Position numbers and translations under genes: made by a program. DNA of 41,093 nucleotides, from NCBI GenBank assembly GCA_902792895.1, contig CADBBK010000028.1, forward strand, positions 1 through 41,093. The letters are read 5' to 3'. Positions 33,427-41,093 of this stretch are shown one piece after another. The DNA comes from an uncultured Bacteroidales bacterium (GTDB lineage: Bacteria; Bacteroidota; Bacteroidia; Bacteroidales; Muribaculaceae). The notes under the pieces were generated by a model. That model ran no database searches, was not told the DNA's origin, and worked only from the letters and a program-made list of their open reading frames with translations. Each line of letters starts with the position of its first letter. Position 1 is the first letter of the stretch.

Positions 33427-33455
33427 GGTCGGAAATATTTGCTATCATTCCGACC
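33427..33455. promoter_or_regulatory. Inverted repeat, likely operator of the abiE operon
   Basis: GGTCGGAA (33427-33434) and TTCCGACC (33448-33455) are perfect 8-bp arms, 21 bp start to start (two helical turns), directly after the -7 box. AbiEi antitoxins repress their own operons by binding inverted repeats, so AbiEi is the first candidate; the WYL protein is the second. Confidence 0.6.
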
Positions 33456-33474
33456 ATAATTTATATTTTAATCA

Positions 33475-34074
33475 ATGGAGAATGCAGTAGTACAACAGAT
33501 TAGGAAAAGGATTACTCGCAGTAAATTTGGCGAGATATTCTTTGTTTCTTCTTTTCCTCAGTATGATGTCGAGTACGTCACCAAGTTGCTCGCCATATTT
33601 GAGAAAGAAGGATTGATTACGCGCATAGCCAAAGGTGTGTATGTCAAGCCACGCAAGACACGTTTTGGCATCCTTTACCCTTCTGCTTACGAATTAGTGA
33701 AAGAGATTGCAAAACGAGATAAAGCAAAAGTCATACCGACTGGGGCCACGGCCGCTAATCGCTTAGGATTCTCCACACAAGTACCCATGAATACTATTTT
33801 TCTGACTACTGGGTCTGGGCGAAAATTGAAATTAGGGAATCGAACTGTGACTCTGAAACATGGGGCACCTAAGAACTTTGCATTCCGAGGACACTTGATG
33901 CCAGAATTGGTACAAGCATTACGCAGCATTGGTGAGCATAACATCACTCAAGATGTTGAAACGAGGATTGGACAATTGTTCACGGAAACTCCTGAGACTG
34001 ACACCATAGAATATGATTTATTGTTGGCTCCTGTATGGATGCGACAAGTTATAAAGAAAGGAATAAAGCAATGA
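33475..34074 (+). CDS. abiEi: AbiEi-type antitoxin (DUF6088 family)
   Basis: The 199-residue protein has an N-terminal winged helix (about 1-65, KLLAIFEKEGLITRIAKGVY) and a C-terminal domain with the SAYELVKEIAKRDKAKVIPT and GATAANRLGFSTQVPMNTIF segments typical of DUF6088/AbiEi antitoxins. These repress the operon and counter the AbiEii toxin in the type IV system. Its stop overlaps the abiEii start by four bases (ATGA). Base composition is much more AT-rich than in the genes to its left, consistent with transfer. Confidence 0.88.
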   Translation: MENAVVQQIRKRITRSKFGEIFFVSSFPQYDVEYVTKLLAIFEKEGLITRIAKGVYVKPRKTRFGILYPSAYELVKEIAKRDKAKVIPTGATAANRLGFSTQVPMNTIFLTTGSGRKLKLGNRTVTLKHGAPKNFAFRGHLMPELVQALRSIGEHNITQDVETRIGQLFTETPETDTIEYDLLLAPVWMRQVIKKGIKQ

Positions 34075-35135
34075 GTAAATGGATTGATTTCTCGTTTGAT
34101 GAGCGAAAGGCGATGATACAAGCTGTGGTCGAGGCACGGCAAATTGATGAAGCTGCTGCCGAGAAGGACTGGTGGGTAACGGCAGTGTTGTATGCCCTTT
34201 TTCACACCAGTGTATCAGAATACCTATTGTTCAAAGGTGGTACGAGTCTCAGTAAAGGCTGGGGCATCATCAACCGATTCAGTGAAGATATCGACTTAGC
34301 GTTGAGCCGTGACTATTTCTTGAATATCAAGCAACTATCTTGTGCAAATTGCACCAGCAATACACAAATCCATAATCTTAGAGAGAAGGGACAAGATTTC
34401 CTGTTTGGTGAATTCAAGGACGAGTTAGCTGCTAAACTTGCCGAAATGGGACTTGAAGTTACTGTTCTCACAGACAATGATAATGCCAATGAAAATGGCG
34501 AGCCAAGAAAAGTTCCACATGACAAAGACCCTTCTGTGCTTTATGTACAATACCCCTCGCTCTACGATAGCCAAGCCGCATACGCAATACCGACGGTTAA
34601 AGTAGAGATTAGTGTGTTGTCGATGTCTGAGCCTTACGAGATGAGAAGAATATCATCACTAATAGAACAAACGTTTAAGGATGAAGACGTGGATTCCGAC
34701 CTTGTCCAGACAATTCAAACCGTAAGCCCTGCCAGGACTTTCTTGGAAAAAGCTTTTCTTTTATGCGAAGAGTATCAAAAGGACAAACCAAGGACACATC
34801 GAATGACTCGCCACTTCTATGATTTGGAGAAGTTGATGCAAACCCCATACGCAGAAAAGGCTCTCTGTGACGTAACTCTCTATCATGAGATTGTGGAGCA
34901 TAGACGCAAGTTCTATCATGTAGGCTACGTGGATTACGACAACGAACTTCCTGCCAATATTCAGATTGTACCTAATGATGAACTGATGTCAGCGTATGAG
35001 GCTGATTATAACGAGATGCAGAAAAGTTTCATTTATGGTGATGCTCTAAATTTTAATGAATTGATTGAAAGAATCAAGTCCCTCCAAACAAAATTCAGGA
35101 ATATAAAAGAAGTTTTAATTACCATCAAAAATTAA
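34071..35135 (+). CDS. abiEii: AbiEii-type nucleotidyltransferase toxin
   Basis: The start is ATG 34071 (MSKWIDFSFDERKAM), overlapping the antitoxin stop; the frame upstream to 34035 is the wrong start. The 354-residue protein has the nucleotidyltransferase core motif: LFKGGTSLSKGW (Gly56-Gly57) and SEDIDLAL (Asp73, Asp75). The PARTFLEKAFLL and YDLEKL segments are conserved in AbiEii. Characterised relatives add nucleotides to tRNA acceptor stems or bind GTP, stopping growth on phage infection. The toxin should be held by AbiEi and abortive infection is the inferred role. Confidence 0.9.
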   Translation: MSKWIDFSFDERKAMIQAVVEARQIDEAAAEKDWWVTAVLYALFHTSVSEYLLFKGGTSLSKGWGIINRFSEDIDLALSRDYFLNIKQLSCANCTSNTQIHNLREKGQDFLFGEFKDELAAKLAEMGLEVTVLTDNDNANENGEPRKVPHDKDPSVLYVQYPSLYDSQAAYAIPTVKVEISVLSMSEPYEMRRISSLIEQTFKDEDVDSDLVQTIQTVSPARTFLEKAFLLCEEYQKDKPRTHRMTRHFYDLEKLMQTPYAEKALCDVTLYHEIVEHRRKFYHVGYVDYDNELPANIQIVPNDELMSAYEADYNEMQKSFIYGDALNFNELIERIKSLQTKFRNIKEVLITIKN

Positions 35136-35141
35136 ACCTAT

Positions 35142-37376
35142 ATGATTAAAAACATTGTTATACGAGACACTGCTACCTTTGATGAGAATGGTATTATTTT
35201 AAATAATCTGGCTAAGATCAATTTTATTTATGGCGGTAATGGTACTGGTAAAACAACAATCAGCAATTATCTATCTGATATGGATAATCCCGATTTCTCT
35301 GAGTGTAGCTGTGAATGGGAAGATGGTGATCATGAGCGGATAATAGTGTATAACAAAAAGTTCAGAGAGAACACTATTCTTAATGATACTATTATTCCAG
35401 GTGTTTTCACTTTAGGAGAGGAATCTGCAGAGAAATTAAAAGAGATTGCAGATCTGAAGGTGGAACTTGATAGAATTAGAAAGGAACGTGATGGAACTCT
35501 GAAGAATATAAATGACAAGAAAGATGAAATAGCTGGTCTTAATGATGAAATGAGAGATTGGCTATGGACAAACATTTACAAACGCTATCCTGAATTTCAT
35601 GAAGCTTATAAGGGACACATGCAGAAGGCTACTTTTATGAGCTATATACTTGAGATCTTGGAAAATGAGCCTGGTGATGAAATTCCAACAACTGATCTAA
35701 CGGAACGCTATAATCGATTATATAATTCTGCTAGTCTGCAGAGGATAGAGCCTATTGCGACTCCATGGTATGTTGATTCTTTAGCAATCATTGAAAATAA
35801 CCCAATTTGGAAAGAAATAATTATAGGTAAGCAAGATGTTGCTATTGCTAATCTCGTGAACAGGTTGAGAATAAGTGACTGGGTTCATCAGGGTAAAATG
35901 ATTATAGAAGGAAAAGAAGATGATGTTTGCCCTTTCTGTCAGCAACATACGATAACTGATGATTTTAAGAAACAGATAGATGATTATTTTGATCAGAATT
36001 TTGTCAACAAGACAAGTTTTATTAGCGAATTGAGTAATAACTATTTTCAACTTATAAATGCAGCTAAATTGTCATTTGAGAATTTAATACAGAGATTAGA
36101 GTCACTCTCTTGTATTGATGTTGATAAAGACGGGGTTAAAGTTAACATCTCTGCTTATTTAGAGATTCTTTCAGCTAATAAAATCCAGATGGAATCCAAA
36201 ATTACGGAACCAAGCAGAATGGTCTCTTTAACTGATTCCTTGGAGATGTTGACTACATTATATAAGAAGGTTCAGGAAATCAATAATATGATTACCAGCC
36301 ACAATAGCATTGTAGAAAATATAGATACCGAAAAAAGAAAACTAATTCGGGATATTTGGAACACTCTTGCAATTAAATCCAAGCCTAAGGTTGACCATAT
36401 TAACGAATTGACAAGAAATGCCAATTTGGCTATAGCTGGGCTAACAAATTCTTATAATGCCAAGAATTCAGCTTTCACGGTGAAAGAAATAGAATTAAAG
36501 AGAAAGGAATCAAATATAACCAGCGTTTTGCCAACGGTGAATTCGATCAATGAGACGCTAAAACAATTTGGATTCACTAACTTCAAAATTGTTCAATCTG
36601 CTTCAAGCTCAAATCATTATCAGATTCAACGTGAGGATGGAACAATAGCTACAAACACATTGAGCGAAGGTGAAATGACATTCATTTCATTCCTTTATTA
36701 TATGCATTTGATAAAGGGTAGCCATGATGGAGCATCCGTCTCTGGCAGACGTATACTTGTAATAGACGATCCAATTTCAAGTCTGGATAGTGATATTCTC
36801 TTTGTTGTAAGTAGTCTTTTGAAGGAACTTTTTAAAAAGGTTCGCAAAAAAGATAGTGATTCAGACATTCGACAGATTATCCTTCTCACGCATAATGTTT
36901 ACTTTCACAAAGAGGTCTCTTTTATAGATAAAGGAGAGATAGATTCTACAAAATACTGGATATTACGTAAAAATGGAAATGTGACATACGATTGTTGTTA
37001 TGATTGCAAGAATCCTATAAAAAGTTCGTATGAACTATTATGGAGCGATTTACGTGATCACAAGGATGGCTTGATGACCATTTCTATTCAGAATACTATG
37101 CGGCGTATACTGGAAACTTATTTTACTGTATTCGGCGATTTTGAGTATGTAGATCGTACTTTAAATAGAATTACCAATAAGGATGATAAGGAGATAGCCC
37201 GTTCTTTGCTCTGTTGGGCAAATGAGGGCTCACATGGTCCTGCTGATGATATTTTTATGGAACCTATTGAAACACAAGCTGACAGATATTTTGTAGTATT
37301 CAAAATGATTTTTGAACAGCTCGGACAAATAGGTCATTACAATATGATGATGAGAACAGAATATGCCACAGACTAA
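35142..37376 (+). CDS. RloC/PrrC-like AAA_13 ATPase, candidate anticodon nuclease
   Basis: The 744-residue protein has an ABC/SMC-type split ATPase: Walker A GGNGTGKTT (31-39), an extended helical middle with a zinc-hook-like Cys263-Pro-Phe-Cys266, the LSEGE signature (507-511), Walker B ending Asp542-Asp543, and His584 in LLTHN. The C-terminal part, beyond the ATPase, has Arg654-x3-Glu658 and His698, a spacing resembling the R-x3-E and H nuclease residues of PrrC and RloC. Those cleave or excise the anticodon wobble base of tRNA. The coiled-coil/zinc-hook arrangement fits RloC rather than PrrC. The nuclease call is inference; a non-nuclease AAA_13 protein remains possible. It starts six bases after abiEii. 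Confidence 0.75.
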   Translation: MIKNIVIRDTATFDENGIILNNLAKINFIYGGNGTGKTTISNYLSDMDNPDFSECSCEWEDGDHERIIVYNKKFRENTILNDTIIPGVFTLGEESAEKLKEIADLKVELDRIRKERDGTLKNINDKKDEIAGLNDEMRDWLWTNIYKRYPEFHEAYKGHMQKATFMSYILEILENEPGDEIPTTDLTERYNRLYNSASLQRIEPIATPWYVDSLAIIENNPIWKEIIIGKQDVAIANLVNRLRISDWVHQGKMIIEGKEDDVCPFCQQHTITDDFKKQIDDYFDQNFVNKTSFISELSNNYFQLINAAKLSFENLIQRLESLSCIDVDKDGVKVNISAYLEILSANKIQMESKITEPSRMVSLTDSLEMLTTLYKKVQEINNMITSHNSIVENIDTEKRKLIRDIWNTLAIKSKPKVDHINELTRNANLAIAGLTNSYNAKNSAFTVKEIELKRKESNITSVLPTVNSINETLKQFGFTNFKIVQSASSSNHYQIQREDGTIATNTLSEGEMTFISFLYYMHLIKGSHDGASVSGRRILVIDDPISSLDSDILFVVSSLLKELFKKVRKKDSDSDIRQIILLTHNVYFHKEVSFIDKGEIDSTKYWILRKNGNVTYDCCYDCKNPIKSSYELLWSDLRDHKDGLMTISIQNTMRRILETYFTVFGDFEYVDRTLNRITNKDDKEIARSLLCWANEGSHGPADDIFMEPIETQADRYFVVFKMIFEQLGQIGHYNMMMRTEYATD

Positions 37377-38361
37377 AAACGCATATACCCGTTATAGATT
37401 GCTTGACAGATGCTTCCGGGATACGCATCGGAGATACTTCATTGATGATCTTCTATATTTCGTCAATGACCATATCGATATACCTATTGGTGAGCGCCAA
37501 TTACGTGATGACATTAGCTATATGGAGAGCATTGATGGATGGGAAATTTCTCTTGATAAGCGATATGATGGACATCGGAAATATTATAGATACAAGAATC
37601 CCAATTTCTCCATAATGAATATGCCTCTAACGCAAGGCGAAGTTGATATGTTGAAGGATGCTATTGATATGCTAAGCCGTTTTAAGGGATTACCTAAATA
37701 TGAGTGGATAGAAGAGACATTATACCATTTTCAAGAAACATTTGGGCTCTCTGATGATATTTCTGGCACTATCGTGTTTGCACAAAATCCAGAGCTAAAA
37801 GGATTGCATTATTTCGACTTTTTAATCAATGCGATAGTTGAGAAGAAGGTGCTGAACGTAAATTATCATAAATTTGGTGGTGAAAATAGAACTCGTGAGA
37901 TACATCCATATCAATTGAGACAATATAATAATAGGTGGTTTCTGATAGGGTATGAGCCAAGGCTAAAGGATAGATTACCATTTGTCGTAGTTCCGATTGA
38001 TAGAATTGAATATGTGAAGATCGTCGATGATATCATTTTTCAGAAATACCAAGGAACTGATATAGAAGAGTATTTCAAAGATATCGTAGGTGTGTCATTG
38101 TTGCCTGATAAAAAACCAGAGAAGATAGTTCTTCGTGTTTTTCGACCAGAGGCTGATTATATTAGGACAAAACCCCTTCATCAATCACAGAAAATCAAAG
38201 AAGAAACTGACGAGTATATTGATTTCGAGCTTTTTTTAAAGCCAAATTACGAATTTGAAACGCTGTTGATTGGACATGCACATTTACTAAAAGTGCTTGA
38301 ACCGGATTTATTAAGAGACAAAATAAAGAAAAGAGCCGCCCTTATCCTCAAAAACACATAA
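37363..38361 (+). CDS. WYL-domain transcriptional regulator
   Basis: The 332-residue protein has an N-terminal helix-turn-helix region (about 1-65), a linker region, and a WYL domain at about 140-225 with the NNRWFLIGYEPR core (W-F-L variant), then a C-terminal WCX-type extension. Such proteins often repress defence operons and sense nucleic acid or nucleotide ligands. It overlaps the ATPase gene by 14 bp, so it is the last gene of the four-gene operon. Its DNA target could be the inverted repeats at 33427 or 38390. Confidence 0.88.
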   Translation: MPQTKNAYTRYRLLDRCFRDTHRRYFIDDLLYFVNDHIDIPIGERQLRDDISYMESIDGWEISLDKRYDGHRKYYRYKNPNFSIMNMPLTQGEVDMLKDAIDMLSRFKGLPKYEWIEETLYHFQETFGLSDDISGTIVFAQNPELKGLHYFDFLINAIVEKKVLNVNYHKFGGENRTREIHPYQLRQYNNRWFLIGYEPRLKDRLPFVVVPIDRIEYVKIVDDIIFQKYQGTDIEEYFKDIVGVSLLPDKKPEKIVLRVFRPEADYIRTKPLHQSQKIKEETDEYIDFELFLKPNYEFETLLIGHAHLLKVLEPDLLRDKIKKRAALILKNT

Positions 38362-38368
38362 ATTATTA

Positions 38369-38461
38369 GTCATAATCTAAACTTTTTTATAACATTGAAC
38401 TAAGGCTGCAATGTTAAGGCTTACCTTTGCAGTGTTAATAATAAGAAGTATAGATTATGAC
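38369..38461. promoter_or_regulatory. Promoter and operator region of the GIY-YIG/TIR pair
   Basis: The -7 box TACCTTTG lies at 38422-38429; a TTG at 38395-38397 is 24 bp away, a little long. TAACATTG/CAATGTTA (38390-38397 with 38409-38416) is a perfect 8-bp inverted repeat over the -33 region. GTCATAATCTA (38369-38379) and TAGATTATGAC (38451-38461) form an 11-bp pair flanking the whole region; the right arm contains the start codon. Confidence 0.6.
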
Positions 38462-38759
38462 GTACAATTATTCTCAAATCGTGTCGGACATCGACACACG
38501 CATTAGTAAAAGTGGAGCTAAGTATTATAGTCAGTTCTACATAGGTATAACCAATGACATTCGTCGCCGATTGTTCACAGAACATAAGGTTGATGAAAAA
38601 AATGGTTGGTGGGTATGGTATAAAGCAAGTAGTAAACAAATTGCACAAGATGCCGAAGAGCATTATCTATACAAAGGCATGCAGGGCGATACTGGTGGCG
38701 GCACTGATAACAGCGTATATGTGTATTGCTATTATATTACAAATAATACGGAAGAATAG
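38457..38759 (+). CDS. Small GIY-YIG-like protein
   Basis: This 100-residue protein has a compact GIY-YIG-like pattern: YSQFYIGITNDIRRRLFTEH (Tyr-Ile-Gly, then Arg and His), a mid-chain AEEHYL with the candidate metal-binding glutamate, and GGGTDNSVYVYCYY near the end. It most resembles uncharacterised GIY-YIG domains fused to or near other bacterial genes. The canonical first GIY is weak (SGAKYY), so catalytic activity is uncertain. It ends two bases before the start of the DUF1883-TIR gene, so the two are almost surely one operon. Confidence 0.72.
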   Translation: MTYNYSQIVSDIDTRISKSGAKYYSQFYIGITNDIRRRLFTEHKVDEKNGWWVWYKASSKQIAQDAEEHYLYKGMQGDTGGGTDNSVYVYCYYITNNTEE

Positions 38760-38761
38760 CT

Positions 38762-39544
38762 ATGAACTACACTGTATACGATCTTCATAATTGCCAGCGA
38801 GGGGAAAGAATACAGGTAACCTTGCAAGGAAGCGCCGCCAATGTTCGCTTGATGGATAGCTGCAACTATAACAACTATCGTAATGGCAGACGTCATCAGT
38901 ATTATGGAGGTTTGGCTAAACAGTCTCCAGTCGTACTCTCTATTCCACGAAGTGGTCATTGGTATGTGACAATTGACTTAATGGGATTAAGAGGCACAGT
39001 TCGCTCTGCAATACGTAAATTGCCAAACCCTCTACCAGAAATACGAGAAGCAGCTTTGTCAACTGTTCCATCTCTTGTTCGTAACATACCTCCAAGTGGA
39101 CTTGAAAGTCAGAATATGGATGTGGAATACGATGTGTTCATCTCTCATGCCTCTGAGGATAAGGATGATGTCGTACGACCATTAGCACACGCATTGCAAA
39201 CAAGAGGTCTAAAAGTCTGGTATGATGAATTCGAACTGAAAATAGGTGATAGTTTAAGACGTAGGATTGATATCGGCTTAGCCAATAGTCATTTCGGAAT
39301 TGTAGTTCTATCACGTGCTTTCATTCGTAAAGGCTGGACAAATTACGAGCTTGATGGAATTATAACCAAGGCTAATACTGGTGAACAAGTTATATTACCG
39401 ATATGGCATGAAATCACCAAACAAGAAGTAATAGACTTTTCACCATCAATAGCAGATAAGGTTGCGCGTAGTACCTCTAGCAATACGATCAATGAAATAG
39501 CAGATGAAATAGTAGAATTAATAAATAGTAAGAAGGACTATTAA
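38762..39544 (+). CDS. DUF1883-TIR domain protein
   Basis: The 260-residue protein has an N-terminal DUF1883-like beta domain (about 1-85: VYDLHNCQRGERIQVTLQGS through RSGHWYVTIDLMGLRGTV), a linker, and a TIR domain at about 120-255. The TIR part has YDVFISHASEDKDDV, LKVWYDEFELKIGDSLRRRI and the candidate catalytic Glu196 in WTNYELDG. Bacterial TIR domains cleave NAD+ or make cyclic ADP-ribose-type signals in phage defence. The DUF1883 part may sense a trigger. There is no membrane segment. It forms a two-gene unit with the GIY-YIG-like protein. Confidence 0.88.
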   Translation: MNYTVYDLHNCQRGERIQVTLQGSAANVRLMDSCNYNNYRNGRRHQYYGGLAKQSPVVLSIPRSGHWYVTIDLMGLRGTVRSAIRKLPNPLPEIREAALSTVPSLVRNIPPSGLESQNMDVEYDVFISHASEDKDDVVRPLAHALQTRGLKVWYDEFELKIGDSLRRRIDIGLANSHFGIVVLSRAFIRKGWTNYELDGIITKANTGEQVILPIWHEITKQEVIDFSPSIADKVARSTSSNTINEIADEIVELINSKKDY

Positions 39545-39957
39545 CGTTTTTTTAATTATGAAAAATAATGGACGGAACATATTTTTTCTACTTGGCTATC
39601 CACCTATGCCAAACAAATAATTGAGAATCTGGTTTTACCCATTAGTAAAAAACGAACAGAGAAGGTTTTTGAATGGCATTAAAAAAAGACTATTTCAAAC
39701 TGCAATTATAATTGATGTCTATGGCGTTTTGTACTTGCCTGATAATAGCACAAGCTAAGGATGGTGGCAGATTCATCCAAAATTACCCAACTAAATAATA
39801 TTTATGGCGTAAAAAAGTTACTTCAACAAAACAGTCAATGCTGGCCAGGCATCAACTGTTTTACGTAATGGACGTTCAAGTAAACCCACAAAAAGCATAG
39901 CTATAAGTGCTCTGTCACTGCGCGAAAAGATGAAATGAATTTTCTTTATTCATATGT
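39545..39957. other. Decayed sequence after the TIR gene
   Basis: There is no complete gene. Short frames such as GRSSKPTKSIAISALSLREK just before 39937 look like the end of a coding sequence interrupted by shifts and stops, but no family is recognisable. A plus-strand terminator follows at 39958. Confidence 0.5.
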
Positions 39958-39993
39958 GCCCCAATATAACAAGATTCATACTGGGGCTTTTTC
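39958..39993 (+). terminator. Terminator after the decayed stretch
   Basis: GCCCCA/TGGGGC (39958-39963 with 39982-39987) plus inner TAT/ATA pairing is followed by a T-run. It would stop transcription from the GIY-YIG/TIR promoter or from a lost gene. Confidence 0.7.
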
Positions 39994-40465
39994 ATTCATC
40001 GATATTATGTCGCTATTGCATTCCTAATTCCTTTTTTACCTCTTTGAACACAGAATTCTTTTCTCTTGCAGTCATCATCCTTTGTATCTTTAGATTCTTA
40101 ATAATAATTCAAATGGCATCATTAGCGTCCGCTAAAAATTGGCAAAATTTGCTGTAAATAATTAAAAACCAAAAGTTTTTATCTATTTTTGGACCGAACA
40201 GATTTGAACTCACAAATCAGTTGATATTGAGAGACTTGATAAAAATCAAGATTGATTTTGAGCCTTTTATAAAATCCAAAAATCGGCAAAATAGCTAATT
40301 CAACTTTTTAGTAGACAGCAATGAAATGTCATGCATTTTTGGCTCATCAATTGTATTCTATGAATTAGCAGCATGGGGATTTAATTATTGAATACGGGCG
40401 GGAACTGCGATATTTTGTACGTTTCCGCCCAAGATTTGATAGAATGATAAAGCGATGACAAAGAG
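39994..40465. other. AT-rich non-coding stretch, possible mobile-element remnant
   Basis: No gene is supported. The motif AAAAAT-T/C-GGCAAAAT occurs at 40134-40148 and 40278-40292. A hairpin (40396-40405 with 40421-40430, one G-T pair) precedes the truncated abiEii. Origin from an insertion sequence is possible but not shown. Confidence 0.45.
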
Positions 40466-40933
40466 GTGAATGAGATACATTCAATGATAGGTGATAGTTT
40501 TGAAGGAGAGGATTCCGATGCCAATAGCAAGATAAGGACAGTAGTGCCAACTCGCACGTTCTTGGAAAAACTGTTCCTGCTCGCCGAGGAGTTCCAAAAA
40601 GACAATCCAAGAAGTATGCGAAGGTCTCGCTATCTATATGGCTTGGAGAAACTAATGGATACTCAATATGGACGTGAAGCATTGGCAGACCGCTCACTCT
40701 ATGATGCTATCGTTGAGCATCGCAGGACGTACTATGCTTTGAGGTATGTTAATTATGACCTGCATGCCCCAGCCACCATTGACTTCATGATTCCAGATCG
40801 AGCAATGGAAGCATTGAGAACTGATTATGCTGAGATGAGGCGATTCTTTATCTACGGTCAGTCACTGGAATTTGATGCGCTGATGGAGAGAATAAATGAG
40901 TTGCAGGAAAGAGTATCTGAAGAAAGACCATAA
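40466..40933 (+). pseudogene. 5'-truncated second AbiEii-like gene
   Basis: This frame (155 residues) aligns with the C-terminal part of the AbiEii at 34071, from about its residue 220 onward: PTRTFLEKLFLLAEEFQKD, YGLEKLMDTQYGREAL, IVEHRRTYYALRYVNYD, FFIYGQSLEFDALMERI. The nucleotidyltransferase core (GGTS and DxD motifs) is missing and an in-frame stop lies just upstream of the internal ATG. It is a remnant of a second, clearly diverged AbiE toxin, not a recent copy. Confidence 0.82.
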
Positions 40934-40958
40934 GATGCTGGTTATAACATAAATAAAT

Positions 40959-41093
40959 TTAGGACTCTTTCTCGTTCTTATCATCACTCGTCAAGACCCA
41001 ATCAAATTTCTTCACCCACCGCCAAACGGTGACGCGAGAGAGGTTGGTCATGTTTTGTATCTGTGGCTTGGATAAACCGATACGCATTAGGTA
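40959..41093 (-). CDS. Helix-turn-helix protein, C-terminal part (cut by the window edge)
   Basis: The last 44 residues of a minus-strand gene are visible: LMRIGLSKPQIQNMTNLSRV then TVWRWVKKFDWVLTSDDKNE. The pattern is a homeodomain-like helix-turn-helix with a W-VKKFDW end, like small DNA-binding proteins of phages and mobile elements (terminase small subunit or similar). The start is outside the window. Confidence 0.6.
   Translation of the reverse strand, partial: YLMRIGLSKPQIQNMTNLSRVTVWRWVKKFDWVLTSDDKNEKES

Noticed and set aside
39954-40157. Plus-strand frame of 67 codons, hydrophobic
   Set aside because: It overlaps a terminator, has no supported start and consists of AT-driven hydrophobic residues.
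1-41093. tRNA or rRNA genes
   Set aside because: No cloverleaf-like sequence with a conserved T-arm or any rRNA segment was recognised on reading both strands; a tRNA search program would be decisive.

Overview
The window looks like a chromosomal segment of a gut-type Bacteroidales bacterium, probably Muribaculaceae or Prevotellaceae. This rests on Bacteroidetes-type promoters (TTG, about 20 bp, TAnnTTTG) before many genes, the rpmB-rpmG-DUF4295 cluster, MKK-type signal peptides and lipoboxes, BspA-like leucine-rich repeats, and an absence of Shine-Dalgarno sequences. No rRNA, tRNA or CRISPR array was seen. The genus is an inference.

1-8.3 kb: a citrate locus. It holds citE, citF, citX, a citC-citG fusion, an aconitase-family hydratase and NADP isocitrate dehydrogenase, all on the plus strand. 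Citrate lyase and its prosthetic-group machinery sit beside the two steps that turn citrate into 2-oxoglutarate. The hydratase frame is broken by an apparent deletion of about 56 bp in its first active-site segment.

8.4-33 kb: core and envelope genes. These include an unrecognised cytosolic protein, a secreted protein, a CorA transporter, the cdsA-mltF-DUF3332 operon, an untracked 50-residue small protein, uridine phosphorylase, a thioesterase-dprA pair, rpmB-rpmG-DUF4295 behind a leader of about 345 nt, lipoproteins, two dockerin-bearing secreted proteins, a DUF2582 winged-helix protein, cinA, an Ste24-like M48 protease, a TlpA-like thioredoxin and tsaD. Between 20.9 and 22.9 kb there is little conventional coding sequence. 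That stretch holds a tandem series of GC-rich hairpins alternating with short MKK-type reading frames, two possible small minus-strand genes, and a compact promoter-to-terminator unit of about 130 nt that looks like a small RNA.

33.1-41.1 kb: an AT-rich accessory (defence) island. It begins where the large leucine-rich-repeat gene loses its N-terminus. It carries abiEi-abiEii, an RloC/PrrC-like ATPase with a zinc-hook motif and a candidate C-terminal anticodon-nuclease triad, a WYL regulator, then a separately promoted pair of a small GIY-YIG-like protein and a DUF1883-TIR protein. After these come a decayed stretch, a truncated second abiEii, and the end of a helix-turn-helix gene running off the window.

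The most promising material for an undescribed system is the GIY-YIG/DUF1883-TIR pair next to the AbiE/RloC-like/WYL operon. The hairpin-MKK array and the candidate small RNA at 22.8 kb are next.
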